Positions 16,208 through 24,868 of a stretch of 64,000 nucleotides of DNA are shown here, in pieces. Source of the DNA: CAVREM01 sp963728825 (GTDB taxonomy: Bacteria; Acidobacteriota; Vicinamibacteria; Vicinamibacterales; CAVVIG01). The notes under the pieces were generated by a model. That model did not search any database. It saw only the letters and a program-made list of their open reading frames with translations, and had not been told where the DNA came from. Every line of letters begins with the position of its first letter. Position 1 is the stretch's first letter. The stretch covers positions 930,001 through 994,000 of the forward strand of contig CAVSLA010000004.1 in the NCBI GenBank assembly GCA_963728825.1, in the 5' to 3' direction. The translations under genes were made by a program, and so were the position numbers.

Positions 16208-16717
16208 TTACCTGGTGCCCTCGACAGCGATCGAACTGATGGGCATTTCGGCCTTGGCTTGAATCGCTGCGCAGAATCGTATGGCGTTCGCGGGGCACGC
16301 GTCCTGGGCATGTCTGGTGATAGCTGCGACCTGGCTCGATGACAGATGCTCGTCCACATGACGCAGGACGAACTCCTCGAACCTGGAATCGTGATGAATC
16401 AAGCGCACCAGCGCCGGCAATGCGTCCCACCGCCGACTGAGGAGTGTGCCCACGACATCACTCCAGCCTTCCGCGATCGCCCCATCGTCGCAGTGGCCGA
16501 ATCGTTTGAAGCTTCGATGCAACTCGGCCCACGTCGTGAGGTCATCGAGGCTCGATTCGGCGTCAGACGCGTCCTGGCTGGTACATGAAGGGGTCGGCTC
16601 CGGCGCTCTGAAAGCGAACGCCATCGGCGGGGCGGACCCACCGGCGATGACCAAAACCATCATCGCAAACACACTTCTGATGGTTGATTGCGGTCGTAGC
16701 CGCAGAAATGCCTGCAT
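16208..16717 (-). CDS. secreted hypothetical protein
   Basis: A 169-aa protein with a signal peptide (residues 12-35, ending AFAF) and a helical mature region containing four cysteines in two groups (PSCTSQD, HCDDG; CPANAIRFC). LDDLTTWAELHRSFKRFGHCDDG is the best-ordered part. I recognise no family. It is not obviously in an operon; an inverted-repeat terminator for the next minus-strand gene lies beyond its 5' end. Confidence 0.6.
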   Translation of the reverse strand: MQAFLRLRPQSTIRSVFAMMVLVIAGGSAPPMAFAFRAPEPTPSCTSQDASDAESSLDDLTTWAELHRSFKRFGHCDDGAIAEGWSDVVGTLLSRRWDALPALVRLIHHDSRFEEFVLRHVDEHLSSSQVAAITRHAQDACPANAIRFCAAIQAKAEMPISSIAVEGTR

Positions 16718-16776
16718 TCTGGGTGGTCCAACCCGTGTTATTCAATTGACACGCCACGGGCCGGGAACGTTTGAAA

Positions 16777-16799
16777 GGCGGGTCCTAATCGGACCCGCC
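16777..16799 (-). terminator. intrinsic terminator-like hairpin after the DUF1232 gene
   Basis: On the minus strand, GGCGGGTCC (16799-16791) and GGACCCGCC (16785-16777) form a 9-bp stem with loop GATTA, followed by TTTC. It is 50 bases after the stop of the 16849-17202 gene. The T-run is short, so termination strength is uncertain. The stem resembles the REP-like hairpin at 6777. Confidence 0.5.
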
Positions 16800-16848
16800 G
16801 CGCGGAGCGACGGTGAAACGACTGTAACGGCCTGGTAGAGCGTTCCGT

Positions 16849-17202
16849 TTACTCGCGGCGCCACTCGGCGTCGATGACGTCGCCGGTCGCAGGCATCGGC
16901 GCGTAGCGGTCGCCACGTGCGAGCGCGGCTTCGTGGAACGCCTTCGCACGGGGTGGACACAACTTGAGGAAGAGCTCGAGCGCGAGCACGACGACGCCCA
17001 GGTCGTCGAGTTGTCCAAGCACCGGCAGGAAATCGGGAATGAAGTCGAGAGGGAAGATGAGGTAGAGCGCGGCGATGGGCGGCAGCGCGCGCGTCATGAC
17101 CGGCACGCTCGGCTCGCGCATGAGGCGGAGAGCCACGCGCAGCTGCCCGAGCAGCGTCCGCAGGAGCGCCGGCTTCGTCAACCATGAACTGCGGCCAGCC
17201 AT
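16849..17202 (-). CDS. YkvA family protein (DUF1232)
   Basis: A 117-aa protein with the DUF1232 core ALPPIAALYLIFPLDFIPD followed by LGQLDDLGVVVLALELFL, the diagnostic 'P-D-x-I-P-D ... G-x-x-D-D' pattern. These are small, probably membrane-associated proteins of unknown biochemical role. ATG 17202 is divergent from the proline dehydrogenase remnant. A hairpin downstream (16777-16799) may end its transcript. Confidence 0.85.
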   Translation of the reverse strand: MAGRSSWLTKPALLRTLLGQLRVALRLMREPSVPVMTRALPPIAALYLIFPLDFIPDFLPVLGQLDDLGVVVLALELFLKLCPPRAKAFHEAALARGDRYAPMPATGDVIDAEWRRE

Positions 17203-17261
17203 CTTCGATTCACCATACCACGGCCTGACTGTGGTGGACCCGCGTGGCGGATACTTCTCTC

Positions 17262-17570
17262 ATGTCAATCCCAAGCAGCCTCTTCCTTCGGGCGGCGCGA
17301 AGCAGGTGGCTGTCAGAACAGTTCATGCGTCGCTCGTTTTCGCGACGTGCCGTCGCGCGATTCATGCCGGGGGAGCGGCTCGAGGACGCGCTCGGCGCCG
17401 CGCGGCAACTCGCGGCCCTCGGGATTGGCAGCATCGTTACCCGTCTCGGCGAATCGCTCACCGGCGAGACGCGGCCGGACGAGGTGTGCGACCACTATCT
17501 CGGCGCCTGCGATCAGATCCGGCGCGAAGGCCTTCCGACTGTGGTGTCGGTGAACGAAGCATGTTCATGA
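17262..17570 (+). pseudogene. proline dehydrogenase, N-terminal remnant
   Basis: The 102-residue frame reads SLFLRAARSRWLSEQFMRR, RFMPGERLEDALGAARQLA, GIGSIVTRLGESL and GLPTVVSVNEACS. That is the beginning of bacterial proline dehydrogenase (PutA/PRODH), which is normally ~300 aa. At the beta-strand where real enzymes continue VSVKLTQLG the frame changes to NEACS and stops. The FAD-binding barrel is missing and the following 80 bases show no continuation, so the rest was deleted. It cannot be active. Confidence 0.8.
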
Positions 17571-17654
17571 AGTAAAGGAGCATACCGATCAGGTCCACCT
17601 CGGCGTTCGGGAGTCAGCCTTGCATGATCGCAGGCTGGGACGAGGAGGGAACGC

Positions 17655-18251
17655 ATGAGATCGCTGTGGATCGTTGTTTCGATACTTGCCCTTCAGGTTT
17701 TGACACATGCTGCACAGTCGCAGCCGAAACCGCCGACCTCAACGGCTGCCACCCCGAGTCAGGTCATCACCGTGACCGGTTGTCTGCAACCCGCCACCTC
17801 ACCCGCAAGCGCTTCGCCCTCGGGCGGCTCGACACCGTATGTCCTGGCAAATGCCGCCACGATCAAATCGGGTTCCGAGGCTGCCGCCCCGTCAGGGGCG
17901 CCGAGTGCAGCAGGCGCCGCTGGTGCAGCATCCGGGAACGCGCGCGGCGCCGTCGCCACGAGCGGCACCGTGGAAGTCACGAGCTACGTGCTTCACGGAC
18001 AGGCGGATGAATTGAAGAAACATCTCGGCCATCGGGTCGAGATCATCGGAGCGGCCAGCGAGGCGGCACCGTCTGATGCCGGGGCCGGATCAGGCTCCCA
18101 GCCACAGCAGCAGGTCATCCCGCACGAACCGCACCGGGGTCCGGTCGAGACCGGCGCATCGCCGGGCAGCACGGCGCGCGGCACCGCCCATCCATCCGTG
18201 CAGCACTTGTCAGTGACGTCGGTACGGATGCTGGGCGCGACATGTCAGTAG
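17655..18251 (+). CDS. secreted low-complexity protein with TGCL motif
   Basis: A 198-aa protein with a signal peptide (residues 1-22) and then VITVTGCLQP, a Gly/Ala/Ser/Pro-rich linker, SYVLHGQADELKKHLGHRVEIIGAA and a terminal LSVTSVRMLGATCQ. The TGCL/HVGHRVEI/GxA order is found in Acidobacteriota secreted proteins resembling a small OB-like barrel interrupted by linkers. GGGAACGC precedes ATG 17655 with GGAGG at 17645-17649. The next small gene begins 16 bases after the stop. Confidence 0.62.
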   Translation: MRSLWIVVSILALQVLTHAAQSQPKPPTSTAATPSQVITVTGCLQPATSPASASPSGGSTPYVLANAATIKSGSEAAAPSGAPSAAGAAGAASGNARGAVATSGTVEVTSYVLHGQADELKKHLGHRVEIIGAASEAAPSDAGAGSGSQPQQQVIPHEPHRGPVETGASPGSTARGTAHPSVQHLSVTSVRMLGATCQ

Positions 18252-18267
18252 AGCACGGAGAACGACG

Positions 18268-18453
18268 ATGACCGGCGCCGAGTTCGCAGCCCTGTCGACG
18301 CACATCTTCAGCGATCTCACCAAATGGGTCGCCGAGGCAAGCAAAGACGAGACGCTCTCGGCTTCCGATCTCGCGATGCTGCAGGCCTCGATGAAGATCA
18401 TCGAGCGGGTGACCTACAAGGAAGCCGAGGGCAAGCCCGACACGGCGAACTGA
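18268..18453 (+). CDS. 61-aa soluble protein
   Basis: A short acidic, helical protein (MTGAEFAALSTHIFSDL, LSASDLAMLQASMKIIERV). No domain recognised. It lies 16 bases after the preceding secreted protein and probably shares its transcript; GGAGAACGACG precedes the ATG. The opposite-strand PDLQG gene ends three bases beyond it. Confidence 0.55.
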   Translation: MTGAEFAALSTHIFSDLTKWVAEASKDETLSASDLAMLQASMKIIERVTYKEAEGKPDTAN

Positions 18454-18456
18454 CCG

Positions 18457-19581
18457 CTACGGCTTCTTCGCCGCCTCGGATTCGAGGAGCCGTGCCCCCT
18501 TGAGCACCCCCTCGAGGGCATAGTTGCCTTCGTGACACCCGTACTCGTAGATCAGTTCGTTCGAGGCGAGCCACGTGTACTCTCCCGTCCACGGGCGCTC
18601 CCACGTCGTCGGGTCTTCGACCGTGAAACGGTAGAGGATGTGGCCGTCCGGCTGCCGGTTGAAGCGCTCGATGACTTTCAGGTTTTCGCCCGAGCCACGG
18701 AACTGGGTCTTGCTGGTGAAATTGGTGGTTTCGACGACGAGCGTGTCGCCTTCCCAGCGGCCGATGGAGTCACCAAGCCATTTTCTGATGTGAGCGGGAG
18801 GATGCGTTCCGCCAATCCGGATGAAGCGCACGTCGTGCACCATCTCGTTGAGGATCATGACGGTGTCTTTGGTCTGCACGATCTGCTTGAGGTTGTTGTA
18901 GAAGTAGTTCGGCAGCGTCGGCGGCCCGGAGGTCGAGCTGAAGCCGAGGATGCAGCGTTCGGCCAGCGGCCGCGCCTCGGGGCCGTCGTACTGACCACTC
19001 GGACCGGTGGCCGCGCCCTCGGCAGCGTCCGGGCTCACCTGACGCGCCTGGAACACCGCATTCCGCTTGCGCGCTTCGGGTTTCATCGGCGGCACGCGGC
19101 CGTCGGGCGGATCCACGATGATCGACGTGCGCTTCTGGCCGTCGACCGTCAGCACCCGATCGCCGGGGTTGATCCAAATGAGGTTGTAGCCCCCGACCGT
19201 GCCGCCTCCGGCGCGAAACAGACCCTCGAGGTACGAGGTCGTCGGCGTCCGGTCGCCGCCGACCGGCGGCGCTGTCCGATTGGCGGAGCTCGGCGCCAGG
19301 TCCTTTTCATTGCGCTGGACCTCGTACTTCTCCATGGCCGCAGCTTCGGCGTCGGTCAGGACCAGGCGGTTGCCGAACTCGGCGGGCCGGTCGACAGGCG
19401 TGATCGTGGCAACGTTGAAGGTGCCCTGCAGGTCGGGGCGGCCGTCCGTCGTCCGTGGGATGGTCCCGGGCTTGGCCGCTCGATTCGGGGGTGCCTGCGC
19501 CGACAACGGCCCGGCGACGAGCGAGGCCATTCCAGCCGCCAGGACGAACGATCCAATCAAACGAGGCACTCGAGTGTGCAT
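18457..19581 (-). CDS. PDLQG-family secreted protein (copy 2)
   Basis: A 374-aa member of the same family as 4515-5525. It has a signal peptide (residues 1-28, ending LSAQ), DGRPDLQGTFNVATITPV, SIIVDPPDGRVPPMKPEA, RCILGFSSTSGPP, WEGDTLVVETTNFTSK, YRFTVEDPTTWERPWTGE and CHEGNYALEGVLKGARL. I chose ATG 19581 because the signal peptide begins there; residues further upstream are implausible. Single gene; no partner on this strand. Function unknown. Confidence 0.82.
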   Translation of the reverse strand: MHTRVPRLIGSFVLAAGMASLVAGPLSAQAPPNRAAKPGTIPRTTDGRPDLQGTFNVATITPVDRPAEFGNRLVLTDAEAAAMEKYEVQRNEKDLAPSSANRTAPPVGGDRTPTTSYLEGLFRAGGGTVGGYNLIWINPGDRVLTVDGQKRTSIIVDPPDGRVPPMKPEARKRNAVFQARQVSPDAAEGAATGPSGQYDGPEARPLAERCILGFSSTSGPPTLPNYFYNNLKQIVQTKDTVMILNEMVHDVRFIRIGGTHPPAHIRKWLGDSIGRWEGDTLVVETTNFTSKTQFRGSGENLKVIERFNRQPDGHILYRFTVEDPTTWERPWTGEYTWLASNELIYEYGCHEGNYALEGVLKGARLLESEAAKKP

Positions 19582-19636
19582 GTATGAGTTCTCCGTGTTG
19601 CGCGTGCCAGCTGATACGGTCGGTTGAAATGCCAGT

Positions 19637-20267
19637 TTAATCGGTTTCGGCCTGCCGAGGCCGATTCTTCGGCGCCGACTCGGCGCCAGGCGGTTCTGTG
19701 AAAGGCGCCACGGGGATGTGTTCATAACGCACCTCGAGGATCTGGAGTTGCTCGGTCGCGCCGGGCGCGTGAAGGGTCACGCGGTCGCCTGGTCCGAACT
19801 TCATCAAGGCGCGCGCCAGTGGCGACCGCCAGCTGATGTGGTTGCGATCGAGGTCGACCTCGTCGACGCCGATGACGCTCACCACCCGCTCCGTTCCGGC
19901 GGCGTTCGCGTAGCGCACGGTCGCCCCGAAGAAGACGTGCGTCGCCGCCCGCCCGCGTCTCGGGGCTTCGGGGTCCACCACTTCCGCCGCATCGATCCGT
20001 TTCATGAGGAAGCGAATCCGCCGATCGATCTGGCGCAGCCGCCGTTTGCCGGTACTGGTAGTCGGCGTTTTCGCTGCGATCCCCGTTGCTCGCCGCCCAC
20101 GCCACGACCTGTGTCACCGCCGGCCGTTCCCTGGTGAGCAGAAACCGGTGCTCGTCTTTGAGTCGCTGCAGGCCGCCCGGTGTGATGTAGTTCTTGACTC
20201 CGGCGTCAGGGCCGCGGCCGTGCTCGTCGCTCCTGGCGTCGGGTGCCCTCGTGAATGCCTTGTTCAT
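19637..20267 (-). pseudogene. greB: transcript cleavage factor GreA/GreB family, broken by +1 frameshift
   Basis: The first frame (from ATG 20267) gives MNKAFTRAPD, GVKNYITPGGLQRLKDEHRF and NGDRSENADYQYR, the start and the acidic loop (DRSENADY) of GreB. The second frame continues KRRLRQIDRRIRFLMKRID, AEVVDPEAP, VFFGATVRYANAAG and ISWRSPLARALMKFGPGD, the normal C-terminal domain. The two join if one base is removed from the GG pair at about 20051-20052 (TACCGGCAAACGG where family sequence needs TACGGCAAACGG). Repaired length is 209 aa, with an N-terminal extension. Either a recent mutation or a sequencing error; the rest is well preserved. Confidence 0.85.
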
Positions 20268-20302
20268 ATCGGGGCTGGTACTGCGTGAGCCTTCGGCGTA
20301 TT

Positions 20303-22400
20303 ATGTCAACGACCACTGCGGGGGTAAAAATTTTGGACGGGCGCGATCATCCGGCTGCTGGCTCGGACGATCCGGACGCGCAGGCAATCTACGGCGCGAT
20401 TGCCGGGCACATCGCGGCAGGTCGCTATGTTCTGGCGATCGGCGACCCCTGCGGCGCGCTGGTCCGCGACGCGTCGCGGGGCGAACCACCACACGTTCGT
20501 CCGCGACCCACGCCGATTCTCCTGCGCCCGAAATCGATTCGCGGGCTGCTGGATCGCCAGGAACTCGCAGCCGCCCTCTCGGCACTCGATGCAGGGCTTC
20601 CCCTGGAAATCACCGGTGAGCCCGGCATTGGCAAGACGGCATTTCTCCGGCAATTGGCGCATCATCCGCGAGCCGCTTCGTATGCGGACGGGATCGTGTA
20701 CCTGTCGGCCCGTCATCAGTCAGCCACCGATCTTCTGCAACTGATTTTCGAAGCCTTCTACGAGCTCGACGGGATCTGCAAACCGACCGAGGCAGAGATC
20801 CGGCGCGGCCTCGCGCAAAAAAAGGCGCTCATCCTCCTCGACGATCTGCACCTGGCTCAGGACGAGTTGGAGCGGGTGTTCGACGCCGCACCGAGCGCCG
20901 CATTCGTCATCGCGACGCGCGCCCGGTGCCTCTGGGGCGAGGGGCACAGCATCCCGCTGAAGGGCCTTCCGGCGGACCAGGCGGTGTTGCTGCTGGAACG
21001 CGCGATCGAGCGTCCGCTCGAAGCCACGGAACGATCGGCTGTCGAGCATCTCTGCGCGTCGCTGGCCGGACACCCGCTTCGAATCCTGCAAGCGGCGGCG
21101 CTCGCGCGCGAACGCGCGATCCCGGTCGAAGGATGGGCGCGCGACGTCAGCCCGGAGAGCCTCCTGACCGCGCTGCTCTCATCGATCGATGAGAAGCAGC
21201 GGCGTGTGTTGCTGGCGTTGACCGCGCTCGGCGGCGTGCCGCTGCCGGTGCAGGAGGTCTCGGGCATCGCGGAAGTGACGGACATCGAGGCGTCGTTGAC
21301 AGTGCTCGTCCGCCGCGGTCTGGTGGTCGTCAGCCATGCGCGATATCTACTCGCGGATGGCGTCGCCGACCGGCTCAGACGAAGGGAAGATCTGAAGCCA
21401 TGGGTCAATCGCGCGGTCACCTATTTCACCGCGTGGGCGGAACGCCACCATCGCAGTGCGAGCACCTTGCTGCTGGAGTCCGAAGCGCTGGTGCGGACGC
21501 AGCAATGCGCGGCCGAAGCCAGGCGCTGGGGAGAAGCGTTCCGCCTGGGACGGATTCTCGAGGGAGCTCTGGCCCTCGGCTCGCGGTGGGGCGCCTGGGC
21601 GATTGTGCTCGACCGCTGCCTCGCCGCCGCAAAGGCCACCGGTGATCGCGCCGCCGAAGCGTGGGCGCTCCATCAAAAAGGGACGCGAGCGCTCTGTGCG
21701 GGCGAGCCGGATATCGCGCGTGGGAATCTCGGCCAGGCTCTGAAGCTGCGCGAGGGACTCGCTGACGCTGCCGCGGCCGCCGCCACCCGAGGGAATCTTG
21801 GCTTTGTCATTGTCCCTGTCCCCGTATCCAAGCTCACCCCGCCATCGCCACTCGGGTTGGAGCTCGAGACTCTTCAACTTCGAGACGACGTGGTGTCGTC
21901 TGTTCGCGTTCCGACGCACACCCGCTTCGGTCCGATGCTGATCGCCATCCCGCTGCTGGCAAGCCTGGGATGGTTCGGCGGCTGGGCCTTCGACGCCGCA
22001 CGATCGGGCCGATCACCTGCAGACCGATCTCTTCAAGGTCGGCCCGCAGCGTTGCCGTTCGAAGAACCACGGCCGATCGGTTCGAGCGCGGTGCTGGAAA
22101 CGGCGGTGGATGTCGCGCCACTCACGCCTGCGCCGTCGGCTGGGCGGAAGCGGGAACTCCAGCATCCTCATTTTCACGGCGCGCCCCGGACCGCTCTCGA
22201 CAAGCCGATCGACACAGCTCTGCTACGCGGTGAGCGGTGCGTACCAGGTGCGCATCGAGCCTGGCATTGGCGACGTCAACCCGTCGAGCACGCTGAGTTG
22301 TCGTCGGGTCGCGCCGCCGCGCACCACGACCTACGAGCTCACCGCGTCCGGCCGCGACGGCCGGCAGGCCAGACAGCAGGTCGTCGTCTTCGTCAGGTAA
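20303..22400 (+). pseudogene. STAND-type P-loop ATPase with TPR-like and C-terminal beta domain, frameshifted
   Basis: Begins MSTTTAGVKILDGRD. It has Walker A GEPGIGKT (residues 105-112), Walker B ALILLDD (175-181), winged-helix-like and TPR-like stretches (WALHQKGTRALCAGEPDIARG), then one transmembrane helix (LIAIPLLASLGWFGGWAF). The frame then loses sense at about 22140 and a +1 frame continues with SILIFTARPGPLSTSRSTQL, CYAVSGAYQVRIEPGIGDV and YELTASGRDGRQ, ending at 22400. That tail is the extracellular beta-domain normally fused to these regulators. STAND ATPases act as signal switches; the ligand is unknown. Divergent from greB. Confidence 0.75.
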
Positions 22401-22533
22401 GGCTCGCTCGACGGACTTCCTCCAGCAGCGCCTACACATCCTATCGCTTCAAAACCGTCCCCTTCATGCCGTTGGAGTTCGCCGGTGCGATGTACCGGCT
22501 CGATCACAGCATGGTGCGCGGTCATCGAGTACA

Positions 22534-22564
22534 CAAAGGACACGACCTTCCTTCGTGTCCTTTG
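22534..22564. terminator. 12-bp perfect hairpin, possible bidirectional terminator
   Basis: CAAAGGACACGA (22534-22545) and TCGTGTCCTTTG (22553-22564) are perfect inverted copies with a 7-base loop. It is 134 bases after the STAND gene's restored stop. AAA/TTT at the stem base gives only a short T-run in each direction, so it may instead be a dispersed palindrome. The flanks (22401-22678) otherwise hold nothing I can support. Confidence 0.5.
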
Positions 22565-22678
22565 CGGGTGCCGCTACACACTTCTGGAATTCCGTCTCTA
22601 GGAGTCCGTCCGAGTAATCGCCAATACTCTTAGGCCGTCCGTCGCCGCTGGCCAGCGCGCGGGATACACTCCTCAGCG

Positions 22679-23176
22679 ATGCTTGTCATCTTCAGTGGCT
22701 TGCCGGGCGTCGGCAAGACGGCCATCGCGCGGGAGCTCGCGCGAACGATTGGCGCGGTGCACATGCGGATCGACTCGATCGAACAGACGCTGCGCAGCGT
22801 AGGCTATCGCGTGGAAGGTGAGGGATACGAGGTCGCTTACGCCGTGGCGGAGGACAACCTCCGCGTGGGCCAGACGGTCATTGCCGACTGCGTCAATCCA
22901 TGGCCGCTCACGCGGGCCGCGTGGCGCTCCGTGGCGGAACGCGCCGGCGTGGCCGCGCTCGACGTCGAGATCGTCTGCTCCGATGCGGCCGAACACAGGC
23001 GCCGCGTTGAATCGCGCGAGCCGGACATCGCGGGCCACGCGCTTCCCACCTGGCAGGACGTCGTTGAGCGCGACTACCACGACTGGGATCGCGATCGGCT
23101 CGTCGTCGACACCGCTGCCTCCGACGTCACCGCCGGCGTCCGTGCGATCGTGGGCCACCTGTCTGCAGAGGCATGA
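22679..23176 (+). CDS. P-loop kinase-like ATPase (AAA_33 type)
   Basis: A 165-aa protein with Walker A GLPGVGKTAIARELA at residues 8-22 and a lid/phosphoacceptor region typical of small-molecule kinases (IADCVNPWPLTRAAWRSVA; IVCSDAAEHRRRVESREPD). Such proteins phosphorylate small substrates such as antibiotics, nucleosides or sugars; the substrate cannot be read. ATG 22679 immediately follows a gap with no clear ribosome site. It is single, followed by an independent promoter at 23263-23291. Confidence 0.78.
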   Translation: MLVIFSGLPGVGKTAIARELARTIGAVHMRIDSIEQTLRSVGYRVEGEGYEVAYAVAEDNLRVGQTVIADCVNPWPLTRAAWRSVAERAGVAALDVEIVCSDAAEHRRRVESREPDIAGHALPTWQDVVERDYHDWDRDRLVVDTAASDVTAGVRAIVGHLSAEA

Positions 23177-23262
23177 CGCGCCCGACCGTCGGCCGGCGAA
23201 TAGTTCACGTGCCAGAGACGATTACTCGGACACGCTCCTAGACACCGTCGGCCTGAATATTT

Positions 23263-23291
23263 TGGTCGGGAGTCTGTAGGTGCTCTATACT
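23263..23291 (+). promoter_or_regulatory. promoter of the CRYL-motif small secreted protein
   Basis: TTGGTC (23263-23268), a 17-base spacer and TATACT (23286-23291) form a sigma-70-like promoter 39 bases before GTG 23330. The following 40 bases are almost identical to those downstream of TATAAT at 33730-33735, which supports a real promoter. Confidence 0.6.
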
Positions 23292-23329
23292 TGAACTCCT
23301 CCCTCACAACTGCGTTTCAGGAGTTCTCC

Positions 23330-23599
23330 GTGAAGTTTCTGCGATGGCTCCTCGTCGGTGTGGCGTTGTCGCTGCTTTTCGGCGGAGTGACACCAGCCGG
23401 CGGTCTTACGGCAAGCATTTCAGCGCAACAGCAGCAGAAACGGGTCGATCCCGCGACGATCACCGTCTATGTGACCCAGACTGGAGAAAAGTATCACGAG
23501 GATGGATGCCGGTATCTCAGGCAGAGTCGCATCCCGATGTCGCTCAAGGAGGCCGCTAAGCGATTTGGCCCGTGCAGCGTGTGTAAGCCACCCAAATGA
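23330..23599 (+). CDS. small secreted protein with a His/Cys motif
   Basis: An 89-aa protein starting at GTG 23330 (GGAG at 23320-23323). The signal peptide is MKFLRWLLVGVALSLLFGG. The mature part reads TVYVTQTGEKYHEDGCRYL, then SLKEAAKRFGPCSVCKPP. H-x3-C and CxxC together look like a four-ligand metal site; the same motif is common at the C-terminus of secreted thermonuclease-like and ComEA-like proteins. Here the domain stands alone. A truncated copy of the promoter and signal peptide occurs at 33730-34009. Confidence 0.75.
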   Translation: MKFLRWLLVGVALSLLFGGVTPAGGLTASISAQQQQKRVDPATITVYVTQTGEKYHEDGCRYLRQSRIPMSLKEAAKRFGPCSVCKPPK

Positions 23600-23732
23600 C
23601 GAGTTGCGCTGGCGCTTTCGCGGCCGTCCTTCCCAACTGCGAGGATGCCCTTGGGGTTGAGTGTCGCGTTGGTTTTCCTGAGCCGCCAGTTTACTTGTCT
23701 GTCCAAGAAGTCGATCGTGAGGTGGAGAAACG

Positions 23733-23858
23733 ATGGTGAACCTGCGAGTGACCGTGACATTTCTCGTTGCCGTGGCTTCATACATCCTGCGGCCGCTGGT
23801 TCGCGTCGCAAAGGCGTTGGCTGCCCCGGGCGCTGGTCCCAAACTTCTGGCGGGTTAG
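23733..23858 (+). CDS. possible 41-aa hydrophobic peptide
   Basis: ATG 23733 follows GGTGGAG. The peptide has one hydrophobic stretch (NLRVTVTFLVAVASYILRPL) and a basic segment. It may be a real single-span peptide or the head of a decayed gene: the same frame continues after TAG with RQFQAELASTN, and the next short frame (23920) has protein-like sequence. Confidence 0.3.
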   Translation: MVNLRVTVTFLVAVASYILRPLVRVAKALAAPGAGPKLLAG

Positions 23859-23919
23859 CGGCAATTCCAGGCGGAACTGGCCTCAACGAACAGGGTTCCG
23901 CTGAGGTTCTGCCAGTCAA

Positions 23920-24096
23920 ATGGTGGGGGGCGACGCTGCCATGCGACTTGTCGAAGCGGAGGCACTCCTGCTGCTCGGCAAGCGAGTCGAAGCCATTGGG
24001 GCTGCGCGGCGTTCCTTGACTCCGTCAAAGAATGATGCGCAACGCGAACGCATCAACGGCAGGCTGGTTGAACTTGGTCTGGTGCGGGATCAATAG
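23920..24096 (+). CDS. possible 58-aa helical protein
   Basis: ATG 23920 (or ATG 23941) opens a frame reading MRLVEAEALLLLGKRVEAI, GAARRSLTPSKNDAQRERI and LVELGLVRDQ. The heptad leucines and charged pattern look like genuine coding sequence, resembling the end of a tetratricopeptide or coiled-coil protein. With the 23733 frame it could be one disrupted gene. The surrounding 23600-24175 stretch holds no other feature. Confidence 0.35.
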   Translation: MVGGDAAMRLVEAEALLLLGKRVEAIGAARRSLTPSKNDAQRERINGRLVELGLVRDQ

Positions 24097-24175
24097 CACT
24101 GGCGTCTCTATCTTGTCGGGCGGCGCAGCCGAGATGACCGACGTTGTTTAGGACTGGCAAATACAAGCTGGTTCG

Positions 24176-24868
24176 GTGGTTCTTCCGTCGACCCATCATG
24201 CCGTTTGCTGTTCAAGTGGCGGTATTGTCCCCCTGATATTGGCTCCGAGCCTCGAAACAACCGCCGGAATCTACTTGTTTGTTTCGCCTTGGCTGCTGCT
24301 GCTTCTTGGGGCTGTTAACCTGCCGTTCCTTGCGGGCACGTTCAGAGCGTTTCGAATGGACGCTGCTACGAGGCGGAACCATGCACTGGAACACGCGACC
24401 ATTCTCTTTCTGGAGGAGAGCTGCGGTCGGCGATTCGCCGGGGAATCGTCGTGGAATGGCTTCAAGATCAGGGGTCCAGCAACGGTCAAGGAGATCAGAG
24501 CCGCCTTCGAGCGCGTGCGCCATGCCGTTCAAAACGGCCAGCGACTTCCGTACATCTCCGCTCGCTGCGGCTCCAATGTCATCACAGCTCTAGGGCTTGG
24601 GCTGGGACTGTTGCTGCTCACCGTACTTGCGACCATCCTGTTCCGGCCGCCGCTGCTGGTGCGTGCGACGGCGCTTGCGATTGTCGTCCTGGCATTTGTC
24701 GGGCTGAAGCAGGGGATTGGCAACGCCATCCAGCGGCGTTTCTTCATGGCCGTTGACTTCGACGATGTCGTGCTCCGAGACGTGCGAACTGCACGACAAG
24801 AGCCGTTTCACCGAGGACCTGTCCACTTTCTGGAGACAGCGGTCCGGACCAAATCTGAGTCCGTTTAG
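24176..24868 (+). CDS. DUF6391-like membrane protein
   Basis: A 230-aa protein with a hydrophobic N-terminal segment (about residues 20-52), then RRNHALEHATILFLEES, GFKIRGPATVKEIRAAF, LPYISARCGSNVITALG, and two more helices (about 135-180). RNHALEHATI with GSNV is the pattern I associate with DUF6391 of cyanobacteria and Acidobacteriota; function is unknown. GTG 24176 is the longest start and may be too far upstream, since the first ~20 residues look unusual. It ends convergently with the GNAT gene, overlapping by four bases. Confidence 0.7.
   Translation: MVLPSTHHAVCCSSGGIVPLILAPSLETTAGIYLFVSPWLLLLLGAVNLPFLAGTFRAFRMDAATRRNHALEHATILFLEESCGRRFAGESSWNGFKIRGPATVKEIRAAFERVRHAVQNGQRLPYISARCGSNVITALGLGLGLLLLTVLATILFRPPLLVRATALAIVVLAFVGLKQGIGNAIQRRFFMAVDFDDVVLRDVRTARQEPFHRGPVHFLETAVRTKSESV

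Noticed and set aside
18532..19587. 351-aa plus-strand frame over PDLQG copy 2
   Set aside because: Sequence has shadow composition; the minus strand matches two other copies of the family.
23856..23858. TAG in the 23733 frame as a second recoded codon
   Set aside because: UAG is not used for selenocysteine, and the continuation (RQFQAEL) soon loses frame, so no recoding is supported.
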